Assembly: GCA_045531455.1 (NCBI GenBank)
Contig: JAZSEA010000120.1
Span: 1-64,000, forward strand
From: CAG-390 sp045531455
GTDB taxonomy: Bacteria > Bacillota > Clostridia > Oscillospirales > CAG-272
Length of the DNA: 64,000 nt
Direction of reading: 5' to 3'
The notes below the pieces were generated by a model. It made no database searches, had not been told where the DNA came from, and was given only the letters and a program-made list of their open reading frames with translations. Positions within the stretch are counted from its first letter, which is position 1. Each line of letters begins with the position of its first letter. This document shows positions 40,836-49,961 of this stretch, piece after piece. The position numbers and the translations under genes were made by a program.

Positions 40836-41461
40836 TGAATAAGTACGTAGGCGAATTCAAGAAATTCATCAACCGCGGCAACGTGGTCGATATGTCGGTC
40901 GGTGTTATCGTCGGTAGTGCTTTTACCGCGATAGTCACCGCGATGAGCAATAATATCCTCAAGCCGATCGTTAATTTCTTCCTTGCGACTCTTTTTGATG
41001 CCGATTCGCTCCACGAGATATATACATACCTCAAGACGGTTTATGCCGACGTCCTTGACGAGGAGGGAAACGTCATAGGTCAGGAGATCGATCTTGCGCA
41101 GTCGATCTATATCGACTGGGGAGCATTCATAAACGCGGTCATAAATTTCTTCCTGATCGCATTCGTGCTTTTCACGATCGTGAAATTTATCAATAAGGTT
41201 CGTACCGAGCAGAAGGAATTTGCAGAGAAGATAGCGGAGCATACTCTTGACCGCCACGAGCGCAAGGAGCTGCGCCAGCACGGTGTCAATCCGCGCGATA
41301 AGGAGGCTGTTGAGGCTTACTTTGCCGAGAAAAAACGACTCGAGGAGGAAGCCGCCGCAAAGGCTAAGCTTGAGGCTGAGGAAAAGGCTCGCATCGACCG
41401 TGAACAGAATCCAACAACAGAGGATCTGCTTAAGAAAATTCTTGAGGTAATAAGCAAATAA
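40835..41461 (+). CDS. mscL: Large-conductance mechanosensitive channel MscL with extended C-terminus
   Basis: 208 residues against about 130-150 in most MscL proteins. Residues 1-45 carry the amphipathic start (KKFINRGNVVDMSVGVIVGSAFTAIVTAM) and first pore helix; the second helix is AFINAVINFFLIAFVLFTIVKFIN (~90-112). From ~118 on, the tail is a long charged coiled-coil-like stretch (EKKRLEEEAAAKAKLEAEEKAR), then NPTTEDLLKKILEVI, which matches the normal C-terminal bundle. So about 60 residues are inserted between pore and bundle. The channel opens on hypo-osmotic shock. It is coupled to deoC and followed by a terminator. Confidence 0.95.
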   Translation: MNKYVGEFKKFINRGNVVDMSVGVIVGSAFTAIVTAMSNNILKPIVNFFLATLFDADSLHEIYTYLKTVYADVLDEEGNVIGQEIDLAQSIYIDWGAFINAVINFFLIAFVLFTIVKFINKVRTEQKEFAEKIAEHTLDRHERKELRQHGVNPRDKEAVEAYFAEKKRLEEEAAAKAKLEAEEKARIDREQNPTTEDLLKKILEVISK

Positions 41462-41470
41462 CCTACAGAG

Positions 41471-41505
41471 GCCGAGCCGTCGTTTTTTGACGGCTTGGCT
41501 TTTTT
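41471..41505 (+). terminator. Terminator of deoC-mscL
   Basis: GCCGAGCCGTC/GACGGCTTGGC hairpin followed by six T. Confidence 0.85.
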
Positions 41506-41569
41506 CAATTATTCTCTCTGTTTTTGGGAATAAAAATTGCCAATTATCAATATAATAGATTCAAGAGGC

Positions 41570-41599
41570 TTGACTTTTCGGGGCAAAATAGTGTATAAT
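41570..41599 (+). promoter_or_regulatory. Promoter of the glycogen operon
   Basis: -35 TTGACT (41570-41575), 18 bp, -10 TATAAT (41594-41599). Confidence 0.75.
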
Positions 41600-41649
41600 A
41601 TTATTATATGTAATTAATTACATATTTCGGTAAAAGGAGGGACGTGAAA

Positions 41650-43605
41650 ATGCCCGAAAATCTTGCGGCGTATTATTTCCATCAGGGAACGAATTATAAG
41701 GCGTACGAATATTTCGGAGCGCATATTACGGACGGAAAGATGACCTTCCGCGTTTGGGCTCCCAATGCCGAGGCTGTATTCCTTTGCGGAGACTTCTGCT
41801 CCTGGGAATACGGAATGCCAATGCAGAGAGTCACGGACGGCGGCATCTGGGAGATCGAGACCGACATCCTATCCGAGGGGACAAGGTACAAGTACCGCAT
41901 CCGCACACGTGACGGACGCGAGCTTATGAAGGCTGATCCTTATGCCTTCTATGCCGAACTTCCGCCCGATACCGCATCTGTGATAAATCACAAGGCGTTC
42001 TCCTATGAATGGAAGGACGGCATATGGATGAAGGATCGTCCTCACGCGCGGAAGTATGACCGACCGATCAACGTCTATGAGGTCCATCTCGGCTCATGGA
42101 AGCGTCACGAGGATAATTCCTACTATTCCTATACCGAGCTTCGGGACGAGCTTCTGCCCTACGTAAAACAGATGGGATACACGCATATCGAGCTTATGCC
42201 GATAGCTGAGCATCCTTTTGACGGCTCTTGGGGATATCAGGTCACGGGCTATTATGCTCCGACCTCAAGATTCGGTACTCCTGATGAGTTCTGCGCCTTC
42301 ATTGACGCGGCGCACCGTGCGGGAATCGGCGTGATCCTCGATTGGGTGCCTGCTCATTTTCCGAAGGACGCCCACGGACTTTACGAGTTCGACGGACAGC
42401 CTCTTTATGAGTATCAGGGCGCCGACCGTATGGAGCATAAGGGATGGGGAACGAGATGCTTTGACGTCGGACGACCCGAGGTCCAAAGCTTCCTTATCTC
42501 AAATGCCACCTATTGGGCGGAGATATTCCACCTTGACGGCTTGCGCGTAGACGCCGTTGCCTCGATGCTTTATCTTGACTACGACCGTGCTCCCGGAGAA
42601 TGGGTGCCGAACGTATACGGAGATAACCGTTGTCTTGAGGCAATCGCTTTCTTCAGGAAACTGAATTTGCATCTCGCGGGTGCGTATCCCGAGCTTATGA
42701 TGATAGCCGAGGAGTCGGCGGCGTCTGTAAATATTACGGGACAAAGTGAAGATGCTCTCGGATTCACGTATAAATGGAATATGGGATGGATGAATGATAA
42801 TTTATCTTATGCTGAAATCGATCCATTTTTCCGCAAGTATCATCATAACAAGCTGACTTTCTCCCTGATGTACTCCTTCGGCGAGAAATATATGCTCCCG
42901 ATCTCGCACGATGAGGTCGTACACGGCAAAAAATCCTATCTTGACCGCCATCCCGGCGATTATTGGAACAAATTCGCGGGCGCTCGCGGAGGTCTTTGCT
43001 GGATGATGATGCATCCGGGCAAAAAGCTGCTCTTTATGGGCACCGAGTACGCGCCGTTCCGCGAATGGGCATATGACGAGAGCCTTGAATGGTTTATGCT
43101 CGACTATGAGATGCACGCAAAATTCCAGCATTTCACAGCCGACCTCAATCATCTCTACCTCTCGTCTCCCGAGCTATGGAAGAGGGACCTTGGATGGGAT
43201 GGCTGTGAGTGGATAGATGCCGATAATGCGGACGAGAATATCATCGTCTTTTCTCGCACTAATGGCGATAGCGTATTGCTCGCGGTTATCAATTTCAGCC
43301 CCGTATACCGTCCCGAATACCGCGTCGGAGTTCCCGTATGCGGTGAATGGCGCGAGGTATTCTCGTCGGACAGACTTGAATACGGCGGAGGCGGAGTCGT
43401 GCACGAGGGCATCCTCAGAAGCGAGAATGAGCCTATGCACTCCAGAGAAGAGTCCTTGAAGATCAGGGTTGCACCCCACGCGGCGCATATCTTCAGATTA
43501 GAAAAAGAAATACCCCACCAAGTACCCAATACGGCAAACGAAGCCGTTAATATAAATCCCAAAGGGAGGAACAAAAAGCAATGTTCAAGAAAAAAGAATG
43601 TGTAG
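41650..43605 (+). CDS. glgB: 1,4-alpha-glucan branching enzyme
   Basis: 651 residues from the ATG at 41650; a GTG six bases earlier is too close to the AAGGAGGG site. It makes alpha-1,6 branches in glycogen. N-terminal CBM48 (FGAHITDGKMTFRVWAPNA), then the GH13 barrel: MPIAEHPFDGSWGYQVTGYYAPTSRFG, GLRVDAVASM with the nucleophile Asp, MIAEESAA with the acid/base Glu, and ISHDEVVHGK with the third carboxylate. The last ~30 residues after HIFRLEKE are unconserved and overlap glgC by 25 bp, holding the glgC ribosome site. First gene of the operon. Confidence 0.96.
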   Translation: MPENLAAYYFHQGTNYKAYEYFGAHITDGKMTFRVWAPNAEAVFLCGDFCSWEYGMPMQRVTDGGIWEIETDILSEGTRYKYRIRTRDGRELMKADPYAFYAELPPDTASVINHKAFSYEWKDGIWMKDRPHARKYDRPINVYEVHLGSWKRHEDNSYYSYTELRDELLPYVKQMGYTHIELMPIAEHPFDGSWGYQVTGYYAPTSRFGTPDEFCAFIDAAHRAGIGVILDWVPAHFPKDAHGLYEFDGQPLYEYQGADRMEHKGWGTRCFDVGRPEVQSFLISNATYWAEIFHLDGLRVDAVASMLYLDYDRAPGEWVPNVYGDNRCLEAIAFFRKLNLHLAGAYPELMMIAEESAASVNITGQSEDALGFTYKWNMGWMNDNLSYAEIDPFFRKYHHNKLTFSLMYSFGEKYMLPISHDEVVHGKKSYLDRHPGDYWNKFAGARGGLCWMMMHPGKKLLFMGTEYAPFREWAYDESLEWFMLDYEMHAKFQHFTADLNHLYLSSPELWKRDLGWDGCEWIDADNADENIIVFSRTNGDSVLLAVINFSPVYRPEYRVGVPVCGEWREVFSSDRLEYGGGGVVHEGILRSENEPMHSREESLKIRVAPHAAHIFRLEKEIPHQVPNTANEAVNINPKGRNKKQCSRKKNV

Positions 43606-44759
43606 CCATGCTCCTTGCGGGCGGACAGGGAAGCCGTCTTTACGCGCTTACCACACGCCTTGCAAAACCCGCGGTATCCTTCGGTGGAAAGTACCGCATC
43701 ATCGATTTTACTCTTTCCAACTGCGTAAACTCGGGTATTGATACCGTCGGTGTGCTTACGCAGTATCAGCCTCTTCTCTTAAACGACTACATCGGCAACG
43801 GTCTGCCCTGGGACCTTGACCGCACATACGGAGGAGTAAAGATCCTTCCGCCTTATCAGGGCAAGGAAAAAGCCGACTGGTATAAGGGTACGGCGAACGC
43901 GATCTATCAGAATCTCCAGTTCATCGATCAGTACGATCCCGATTACGTTCTCATCCTCTCGGGAGACCATATCTACAAGATGGACTACGCCGCAATGCTC
44001 GCGTTCCACAAGAGACGCGGCGCGGACTGCACCATCGCCTGCATCGACGTTCCTCTTGAGGAGGCAAGCCGATTCGGCATTATGAGCGCATACGAGGACG
44101 GCAAGATCTGGAAGTTCTCCGAGAAGCCCAAGAATCCCGATTCGACACGCGCTTCGATGGGTATCTATATCTTCAACAAGAAGAAGCTCGCCGATTATCT
44201 TATCGCCGACGAGGCAGATCCGGCATCGAACAACGACTTCGGCAAGAATATCATTCCCGCAATGCTTGCCGCAGGCGAAAAGATGTACGCTTATTCCTTC
44301 GAGGGATACTGGAAGGACGTCGGAACCATCTCCTCTCTCTGGGAAGCGAATATGGATATGATCGGCAGCGATCCCGCTCTCAATCTCAACGATGAAAAGT
44401 GGCGCATCTACGCCCGCCATACCGCTCGTGCACCGCAGTACGTCGGCAAGAACGGCGTGACCGAGAACTCCACCATCACCGAGGGATGCAAGATCTACGG
44501 AACCGTCCGCGGATCGGTGCTCGGCCCCGGCGTGACCGTAGCGGAGGGCGCCTGTGTTATCGACTCGGTCATTATGGAGGACGTTACTATAGGAGAGGGC
44601 GCGAAAGTCGAATATTCGATCATTGACGCCCGCGTAAATATCGGTAAGAATGCCAAGGTCGGCGGACCCCGCGGCGGTGAGATCGCCGTTATCGGTGCCA
44701 ACGTTACCGTTGAAGAGAATGCCGAGATCGCACCCGGTGCGATGATCGATCCCCAATAA
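43581..44759 (+). CDS. glgC: Glucose-1-phosphate adenylyltransferase, catalytic subunit
   Basis: 392 residues. It makes ADP-glucose from ATP and glucose 1-phosphate, the committed step of glycogen synthesis. Seen: LAGGQGSRLYALTTRLAKPAVSFGGKYRIIDF (nucleotide-binding loop and regulatory Lys/Arg), the LSGDHIYKMDY metal Asp, FSEKP (sugar-phosphate Lys) and a C-terminal left-handed beta-helix with VTVAEGACV and VNIGKNAKVGG hexapeptides. GGGAGG precedes the ATG. Followed 26 bp later by glgD, with which it forms a heteromer in Firmicutes. Confidence 0.97.
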   Translation: MFKKKECVAMLLAGGQGSRLYALTTRLAKPAVSFGGKYRIIDFTLSNCVNSGIDTVGVLTQYQPLLLNDYIGNGLPWDLDRTYGGVKILPPYQGKEKADWYKGTANAIYQNLQFIDQYDPDYVLILSGDHIYKMDYAAMLAFHKRRGADCTIACIDVPLEEASRFGIMSAYEDGKIWKFSEKPKNPDSTRASMGIYIFNKKKLADYLIADEADPASNNDFGKNIIPAMLAAGEKMYAYSFEGYWKDVGTISSLWEANMDMIGSDPALNLNDEKWRIYARHTARAPQYVGKNGVTENSTITEGCKIYGTVRGSVLGPGVTVAEGACVIDSVIMEDVTIGEGAKVEYSIIDARVNIGKNAKVGGPRGGEIAVIGANVTVEENAEIAPGAMIDPQ

Positions 44760-44785
44760 CACAAGAGAACAGGAGGAATAATGCA

Positions 44786-45919
44786 ATGACAGCAGCCGGA
44801 CTTATTTTTTCGAACATACACGACGAATGCCTGCCCGAGCTTACCCGTCTCCGTACAATGGCGAGCGTGCCCTTCGGCGGTAGATACAGACTGATCGATT
44901 TCCCTCTTTCCAATATGGTCAATTCGGGGATCTCCAAGATCGGTATCATCACTCACTACAATTATCAGTCGCTTCTCGACCATATCGGCACGGGTAAGGA
45001 CTGGGATCTTGCGCGCCGTTCGGGCGGTATCAAGATCCTTCCCCCCTTCATCACTGCATATGACGCGAAGGCATCGAATTCCCTCTATTCCACCCGTCTT
45101 GAGGCTCTTCTTGGCGTGACCAACTTCATCTCGAGATGCACCGAGGACGTTCTCGTTCTCTCGGATTGCGACATCATCTGCAATATCGATCTCTCGAAGG
45201 TTCTCGCACAGCACGAGGAGACGGGCGCGGACATCACCGTTGTCACCAAGCGTGTCGACGGCGGCAATTTCAGCGCAGACCGCCATTCTGTTATGGTTCT
45301 CGGCGACGACGGCAGGATCCTTGATTGCTCGGAATACTCTCCGAATATCGAGGGCAGCTTTGACGTCAGCACCAACATTATGGTCATCACCCGACGCTAC
45401 CTCATCACGGTACTCAATGATGCCGCGGCTCACGGCTATACCAGCTTCTTCAGAGACATTATCGCAAGAAACGTAGGTAAGGCTGATTTCCGCGCATACC
45501 GCTACGAGGGCTATTATTCTCTGATAGGTAATCTCCCCGGATATTTCGAGACATCGATGAGTCTGCTTGACCCCGAGGTTCGCGGAGAGCTCTTCGAGAT
45601 CGCGGAAAGACCCGTCTTCACCAAGGTCCGCAACTCCGCTCCCACGTCCTATGCAGAGGGAGCGAAGGTATCGAACTCGATCGTTGCTGACGGCTGTGTG
45701 ATCGAGGGCGAGGTTGAAAATTGCGTTGTATTCAGAGGCGTTAAGGTAGGAAAGGGTACGGTAGTACGCAACTCCATCCTGCTTCAGGATACTTACGTTG
45801 GCGAGAACGTAAATCTCAACTGTGTGATCACCGACAAGAATGCCGTCATCCGCGACGGACGCAACCTTTCGGGTCACGAGACGATGCCCTTCTACATTGG
45901 TAAGGGTATAATGGTATAA
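44786..45919 (+). CDS. glgD: Glucose-1-phosphate adenylyltransferase, GlgD subunit
   Basis: 377 residues. A GlgC homologue that has lost the GGxGxRL nucleotide loop: the N-terminus reads GLIFSNIHDECLPELTRLRTMASVPFGGRYRLIDF. The LSDCDIICNID stretch replaces the GDHIYKMDY metal site. GlgD proteins are not catalytic alone but raise GlgC activity in Firmicutes. A beta-helix C-terminus is kept (VSNSIVADGCVIEGEVENCVV). AGGAGG precedes the ATG. After its stop lie two hairpins (45921-46026) before glgA. Confidence 0.96.
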   Translation: MTAAGLIFSNIHDECLPELTRLRTMASVPFGGRYRLIDFPLSNMVNSGISKIGIITHYNYQSLLDHIGTGKDWDLARRSGGIKILPPFITAYDAKASNSLYSTRLEALLGVTNFISRCTEDVLVLSDCDIICNIDLSKVLAQHEETGADITVVTKRVDGGNFSADRHSVMVLGDDGRILDCSEYSPNIEGSFDVSTNIMVITRRYLITVLNDAAAHGYTSFFRDIIARNVGKADFRAYRYEGYYSLIGNLPGYFETSMSLLDPEVRGELFEIAERPVFTKVRNSAPTSYAEGAKVSNSIVADGCVIEGEVENCVVFRGVKVGKGTVVRNSILLQDTYVGENVNLNCVITDKNAVIRDGRNLSGHETMPFYIGKGIMV

Positions 45920-45920
45920 A

Positions 45921-46026
45921 GGCGCGAATATGCAATTCAGATAATAACCCTTCGTAAGGGTTATTCGCGCCCCGAATCGACTAAAAATGGGACCCAACCC
46001 ATTTTTGCGCGGAGCGCCGTCGATTC
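45921..46026 (+). other. Two hairpins between glgD and glgA
   Basis: Arms GGCGCGAATA/TATTCGCGCC (45921-45971, with an inner ATAACCC/GGGTTAT) and GAATCGAC/GTCGATTC (45974-46026, with inner AAAAATGGG/CCCATTTTT). No T run follows, so they could tune mRNA stability or partly attenuate glgA rather than end the transcript. Confidence 0.55.
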
Positions 46027-46058
46027 TCAATTTTGAAAATTAAAAAATGGAGTACAAA

Positions 46059-47498
46059 ATGAAAAAGAGTATTCTTTTTGTAGGCGCGGAGGTTATGCCC
46101 TTTGCGGCTACCGGAGGTCTTGGTGACGTTCTCGGCTCGCTTCCCACAGCTCTTGCGGCTAAGGGTGTCGACGTCAGAGTAGTTATGCCTCTCTATTCGG
46201 CTGTCGGCGAAAAGCACCGCGCCGAGATGAAGAAGGAAGCTGAGTTTACCGCATATCTTGCCTGGAGACAACAGTATTGCGGTGTTTACAGCCTCCAAAA
46301 GGATAAGGTGACCTATTACTTTATCGACAACGAATATTATTTCGCCCGCGAGGGACTTTACGGTCAGTACGACGACGGCGAAAGATACGCATATTTCTGC
46401 ACGGCAGTGCTCGAGATGCTTCCGCATATCGGATTTTTCCCCGATATTCTGCACGCCCACGACTGGCAGGCGGCTCTCTCGGTCATCTATCTCCGTCAGA
46501 AGTATTCGGATGATGAAAGATATGCGGGCATCCGCCGTGTCTTCACCATTCACAATATCGAGTATCAGGGCAAGTATGATTTCTATATCCTCGGCGACGT
46601 TTTCGCGCTCTCCGAGGCAGACCGCGACGTAGTCGAGTATGACGGTTGTATCAACCTTATGAAGGGCGCGATCGAGTGTGCCGAGGCTGTTACCACCGTC
46701 AGCCAAAGATACGCCGACGAGATCATGTCCCCCGAGTATTCTCACGGGCTATATCACATTCTTCGCAGATACGCGGATAAGGTCTCGGGAATCCTCAACG
46801 GAATCGATTATGCTTATTATAATCCCTGGACAGATCCCGTGCTTGTGAAGCATTACAGCCCGAAGAGACGCGGCGGAAAGGACGCTTGCCGCTCCGCTCT
46901 CCGCGCAGATCTCAATCTCGAGGACGATAATAAGGTTCCCGTTATTTCGCTTATCACCCGTCTGGCTTCGCACAAGGGTCTCGATATCGTAGCCGAGGCT
47001 ATCCGCGGTATCCTTGACGAGACAGGTGCACAGCTTGTCGTTCTCGGCAAGGGCGAGGCGAAGTACGAGGAGTTCTTCAAGGCTCTTGAAGCCGAGCGCC
47101 CCGATAAGGTCCGCGCTCTTATCACCTATGACCGCGATCTTTCGCGCCGCATCTATGCCGCGACAGACATCTTTATGATGCCGTCCAAGAGCGAGCCCTG
47201 CGGACTTTCGCAGATGATCGCATCGCGCTACGGCGCAATTCCCGTTGTCCGTGAAACGGGAGGTCTTGCCGACTCGATCCTGCCCTATTGGGAGGATAAG
47301 GAAGGCGCAATGCACGGAAACGGCTTTACCTTTGCGGGCTACACCGCGGGTGAGCTTTACGAGCGTACGGTTGCCGCCACTGCGCTCTGGAAAAATGGCG
47401 AAAAACGCAAAGCATTTGTCGAAAAGATCATGACAGTCGATTTCTCCTGGGCGGCATCCGCAGATAAATACATCGCTCTATACAACGATCTGCTGTGA
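46059..47498 (+). CDS. glgA: Glycogen synthase (GT5)
   Basis: 479 residues from the ATG at 46059, which has GGAG 7 bases upstream; an ATG at 46047 has none. Transfers glucose from ADP-glucose to glycogen ends. N-terminal GT-B domain with MPFAATGGLGDVLGSLP; in E. coli this place is KTGGLAD, so the KXGG lysine is Ala here, as I recall for many Clostridia enzymes. LHAHDWQAAL and TIHNIEYQG follow. C-terminal domain: VISLITRLASHKGLDI and MPSKSEPCGLSQMIASRYGAIPVV with the catalytic Glu and acceptor site. Stop TGA just before the glgP leader. Confidence 0.95.
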   Translation: MKKSILFVGAEVMPFAATGGLGDVLGSLPTALAAKGVDVRVVMPLYSAVGEKHRAEMKKEAEFTAYLAWRQQYCGVYSLQKDKVTYYFIDNEYYFAREGLYGQYDDGERYAYFCTAVLEMLPHIGFFPDILHAHDWQAALSVIYLRQKYSDDERYAGIRRVFTIHNIEYQGKYDFYILGDVFALSEADRDVVEYDGCINLMKGAIECAEAVTTVSQRYADEIMSPEYSHGLYHILRRYADKVSGILNGIDYAYYNPWTDPVLVKHYSPKRRGGKDACRSALRADLNLEDDNKVPVISLITRLASHKGLDIVAEAIRGILDETGAQLVVLGKGEAKYEEFFKALEAERPDKVRALITYDRDLSRRIYAATDIFMMPSKSEPCGLSQMIASRYGAIPVVRETGGLADSILPYWEDKEGAMHGNGFTFAGYTAGELYERTVAATALWKNGEKRKAFVEKIMTVDFSWAASADKYIALYNDLL

Positions 47499-47530
47499 TA
47501 TATAGGAGAGCATTACCGGAGGAAGTTAAA

Positions 47531-49960
47531 GTGAATTTTAGTCCCAAATCACAGGAAGTTAAAGCAAATATTGAACAAAAATTATCCCGACTCTTCGGCA
47601 CGACTGCAGCCGATGCGTCAAGGGAACAGATGTATAAGGCAGTCGTACAGACGGTAAAGGACATTCTTGCCGAAAAGCGTTCCGAGTTCAAGGCAACAAC
47701 GAACAAGCAGGGCGGCAAGCGCGTGTATTATATGTGCATGGAGTTCCTGCTCGGCAGATCGCTGAAGACCAATCTCTGCAATCTCGGTCTTTCCGAGGAA
47801 TACAAGAAGGCACTCACGGGTCTCGGCTTTGAGCTTGACGATCTCTATGAGTGCGAGCCCGATGCGGGTCTCGGCAACGGCGGTCTCGGCAGACTTGCAG
47901 CCTGCTTTATGGACTCGCTGACCTCGCTCGATTATCCCGCGAGCGGATTTTCGATCTGCTATGAGTACGGTCTTTTCAAGCAGAAGATCATTGACGGTCT
48001 GCAGATCGAGCTCCCCGACGATTGGCTCCCCGGTGGCGAGGTATGGCTCGTTCCGAGAACCGACCGCGTATTCACCGTCCGTCTCGGCGGTAAGATCCGA
48101 GAGGAATGGAAGGAAGGCAGACTTGAGATCGCTTATGAGGACACCGAGGACGTCGAGGCAGTTCCTTACGATATGATGATCTCGGGCGGCGACAGCGAGG
48201 CGGTCAATCGCCTGCGTCTTTGGAGAGCTCGTGACGTTCGCACCTTCAATATGGGACTCTTCACGCAGGGTCAGTACACCCGTGCGGTTGAGGAGTCGAG
48301 CTCCGCGGAGATCATCTCGAAGGTCCTCTATCCTTCGGATAACCATACCGAAGGTAAGCTCCTCCGTCTGACACAGCAGTATTTCCTCGTATCGGCATCG
48401 ATACAGAGCATCATCCGCGACCATATGGCTGTATACGGCAGACTCGATAATCTGCCCGACAAGGTGGCTATCCATATCAACGATACCCATCCCGCGCTCT
48501 GCATCCCCGAGCTTATGAGAATACTCATCGACGATTATTGCTTCTCCTGGGATGAGGCTTGGGACATCACGACACGCACGATGTCCTACACCAACCACAC
48601 GGTAATGCCCGAGGCGCTTGAGACCTGGAACGAGAGTCTCTTCTCCTTCCGTCTGCCACGAATCCATATGATCGTCAAGGAGATCAACGAGCGTTTCTGC
48701 CGCGAGGCTTGGAATAAGTTCCCCGGCAACTGGAACCGCATTACGAATATGAGCATCCTCTGCAACGGTTCGGTCAGAATGGCTAACCTTGCGGTTGTCG
48801 GATCGCACCATATCAACGGCGTTTCTAAGCTCCATTCGCAGATCCTCGTTGACACCGTATTCAAGGATTTCTATTATATGTACCCCGATCGCTTTACCAA
48901 CGTAACCAACGGTATCGCGCATCGCCGCTGGATGTGCTATTCGTCGCCGGGACTTGCAGGCCTGCTTGACGAGACCATCGGCACGGGCTACAGAAAGAAC
49001 CCGATCGAGCTCGAGAATCTTATGAAGTATGAGAACGACACAGCCGTGCTCGACCGTCTCCGCGGCATCAAGCACGATAATAAGGTCGCGTTCGCAAAGT
49101 TCGTTGAGAACCGCACGGGCATCGCTCTCGACACCCATTCGGTATTCGACGTACAGATCAAGCGTCTGCACGAGTATAAGCGTCAGCTTCTCAACGTACT
49201 CAATATTATCGGAAACTATATTGACATCTGTGATAATCCGGGTGCGGACTTTTATCCGAGAACCTATATCTTCGGCGCGAAGGCAGCTCCCGGATATCAG
49301 ATGGCAAAGAGAATTATCCAGCTCATCTGTATGCTTTCGAAGGAGATCGAGAAGGATCCCAGAGTCAGCGGCAAGCTCCGCGTGCTCTTCCTCGAGGACT
49401 ACAACGTCAGCGCGGCTGAGTGCCTGATCCCCGCCGCCGAGATCAGCCAGCAGATCTCTCTCGCGGGCAAGGAGGCGAGCGGTACGGGCTGTATGAAGCT
49501 TATGCTCAACGGCGCGCTCACCATCGGTACTCTCGACGGCGCAAACGTCGAGATGGCTGCCGCAGTCGGACAGGAGAATATCTATATCTTCGGTCTGACC
49601 GCAAGTGAGGTCGACGAGCTCTGGCTCGCGGGTTATAATTCGGCTCTCTACTATGCGAGAAACGATAAGCTCCGCCGCATCGTTGACAGACTCAACGCGG
49701 GATTCGCGGGCGAGTCCTTCGCGGATATCGCCTCCTACCTCCTCGCAGGTCACGGTGTAGCTGACCCCTATATGTGCCTTGCAGACTACGATTCCTACCG
49801 TCTTGCGCATGAGCAGATGTACCGCGATTACCTGAGTCGCGAGGATTGGACCCGCCGTTCGCTTATCAATATCGCAAAGGGCGGATACTTCGCCGCAGAC
49901 CGCGCTGTAAAGGAATACGCAGATAATATCTGGAATATCAAACCTGTTACCAAGAATTAA
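47531..49960 (+). CDS. glgP: Glycogen/maltodextrin phosphorylase (GT35)
   Basis: 809 residues starting at the GTG at 47531, which has GGAGG eight bases upstream; the frame is open back to 47495 inside the glgA stop but without a site. It releases glucose 1-phosphate from glycogen ends. Landmarks: MEFLLGRSL, GLGNGGLGRLAACFMDS, IHINDTHPAL, TNGIAHRRW, IKRLHEYKRQLLN, and the PLP lysine in GTGCMKLMLNGALTIGTLDGANVE (usually GTGNMK). Synthesis and breakdown thus share one operon. Confidence 0.96.
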   Translation: MNFSPKSQEVKANIEQKLSRLFGTTAADASREQMYKAVVQTVKDILAEKRSEFKATTNKQGGKRVYYMCMEFLLGRSLKTNLCNLGLSEEYKKALTGLGFELDDLYECEPDAGLGNGGLGRLAACFMDSLTSLDYPASGFSICYEYGLFKQKIIDGLQIELPDDWLPGGEVWLVPRTDRVFTVRLGGKIREEWKEGRLEIAYEDTEDVEAVPYDMMISGGDSEAVNRLRLWRARDVRTFNMGLFTQGQYTRAVEESSSAEIISKVLYPSDNHTEGKLLRLTQQYFLVSASIQSIIRDHMAVYGRLDNLPDKVAIHINDTHPALCIPELMRILIDDYCFSWDEAWDITTRTMSYTNHTVMPEALETWNESLFSFRLPRIHMIVKEINERFCREAWNKFPGNWNRITNMSILCNGSVRMANLAVVGSHHINGVSKLHSQILVDTVFKDFYYMYPDRFTNVTNGIAHRRWMCYSSPGLAGLLDETIGTGYRKNPIELENLMKYENDTAVLDRLRGIKHDNKVAFAKFVENRTGIALDTHSVFDVQIKRLHEYKRQLLNVLNIIGNYIDICDNPGADFYPRTYIFGAKAAPGYQMAKRIIQLICMLSKEIEKDPRVSGKLRVLFLEDYNVSAAECLIPAAEISQQISLAGKEASGTGCMKLMLNGALTIGTLDGANVEMAAAVGQENIYIFGLTASEVDELWLAGYNSALYYARNDKLRRIVDRLNAGFAGESFADIASYLLAGHGVADPYMCLADYDSYRLAHEQMYRDYLSREDWTRRSLINIAKGGYFAADRAVKEYADNIWNIKPVTKN

Positions 49961-49961
49961 T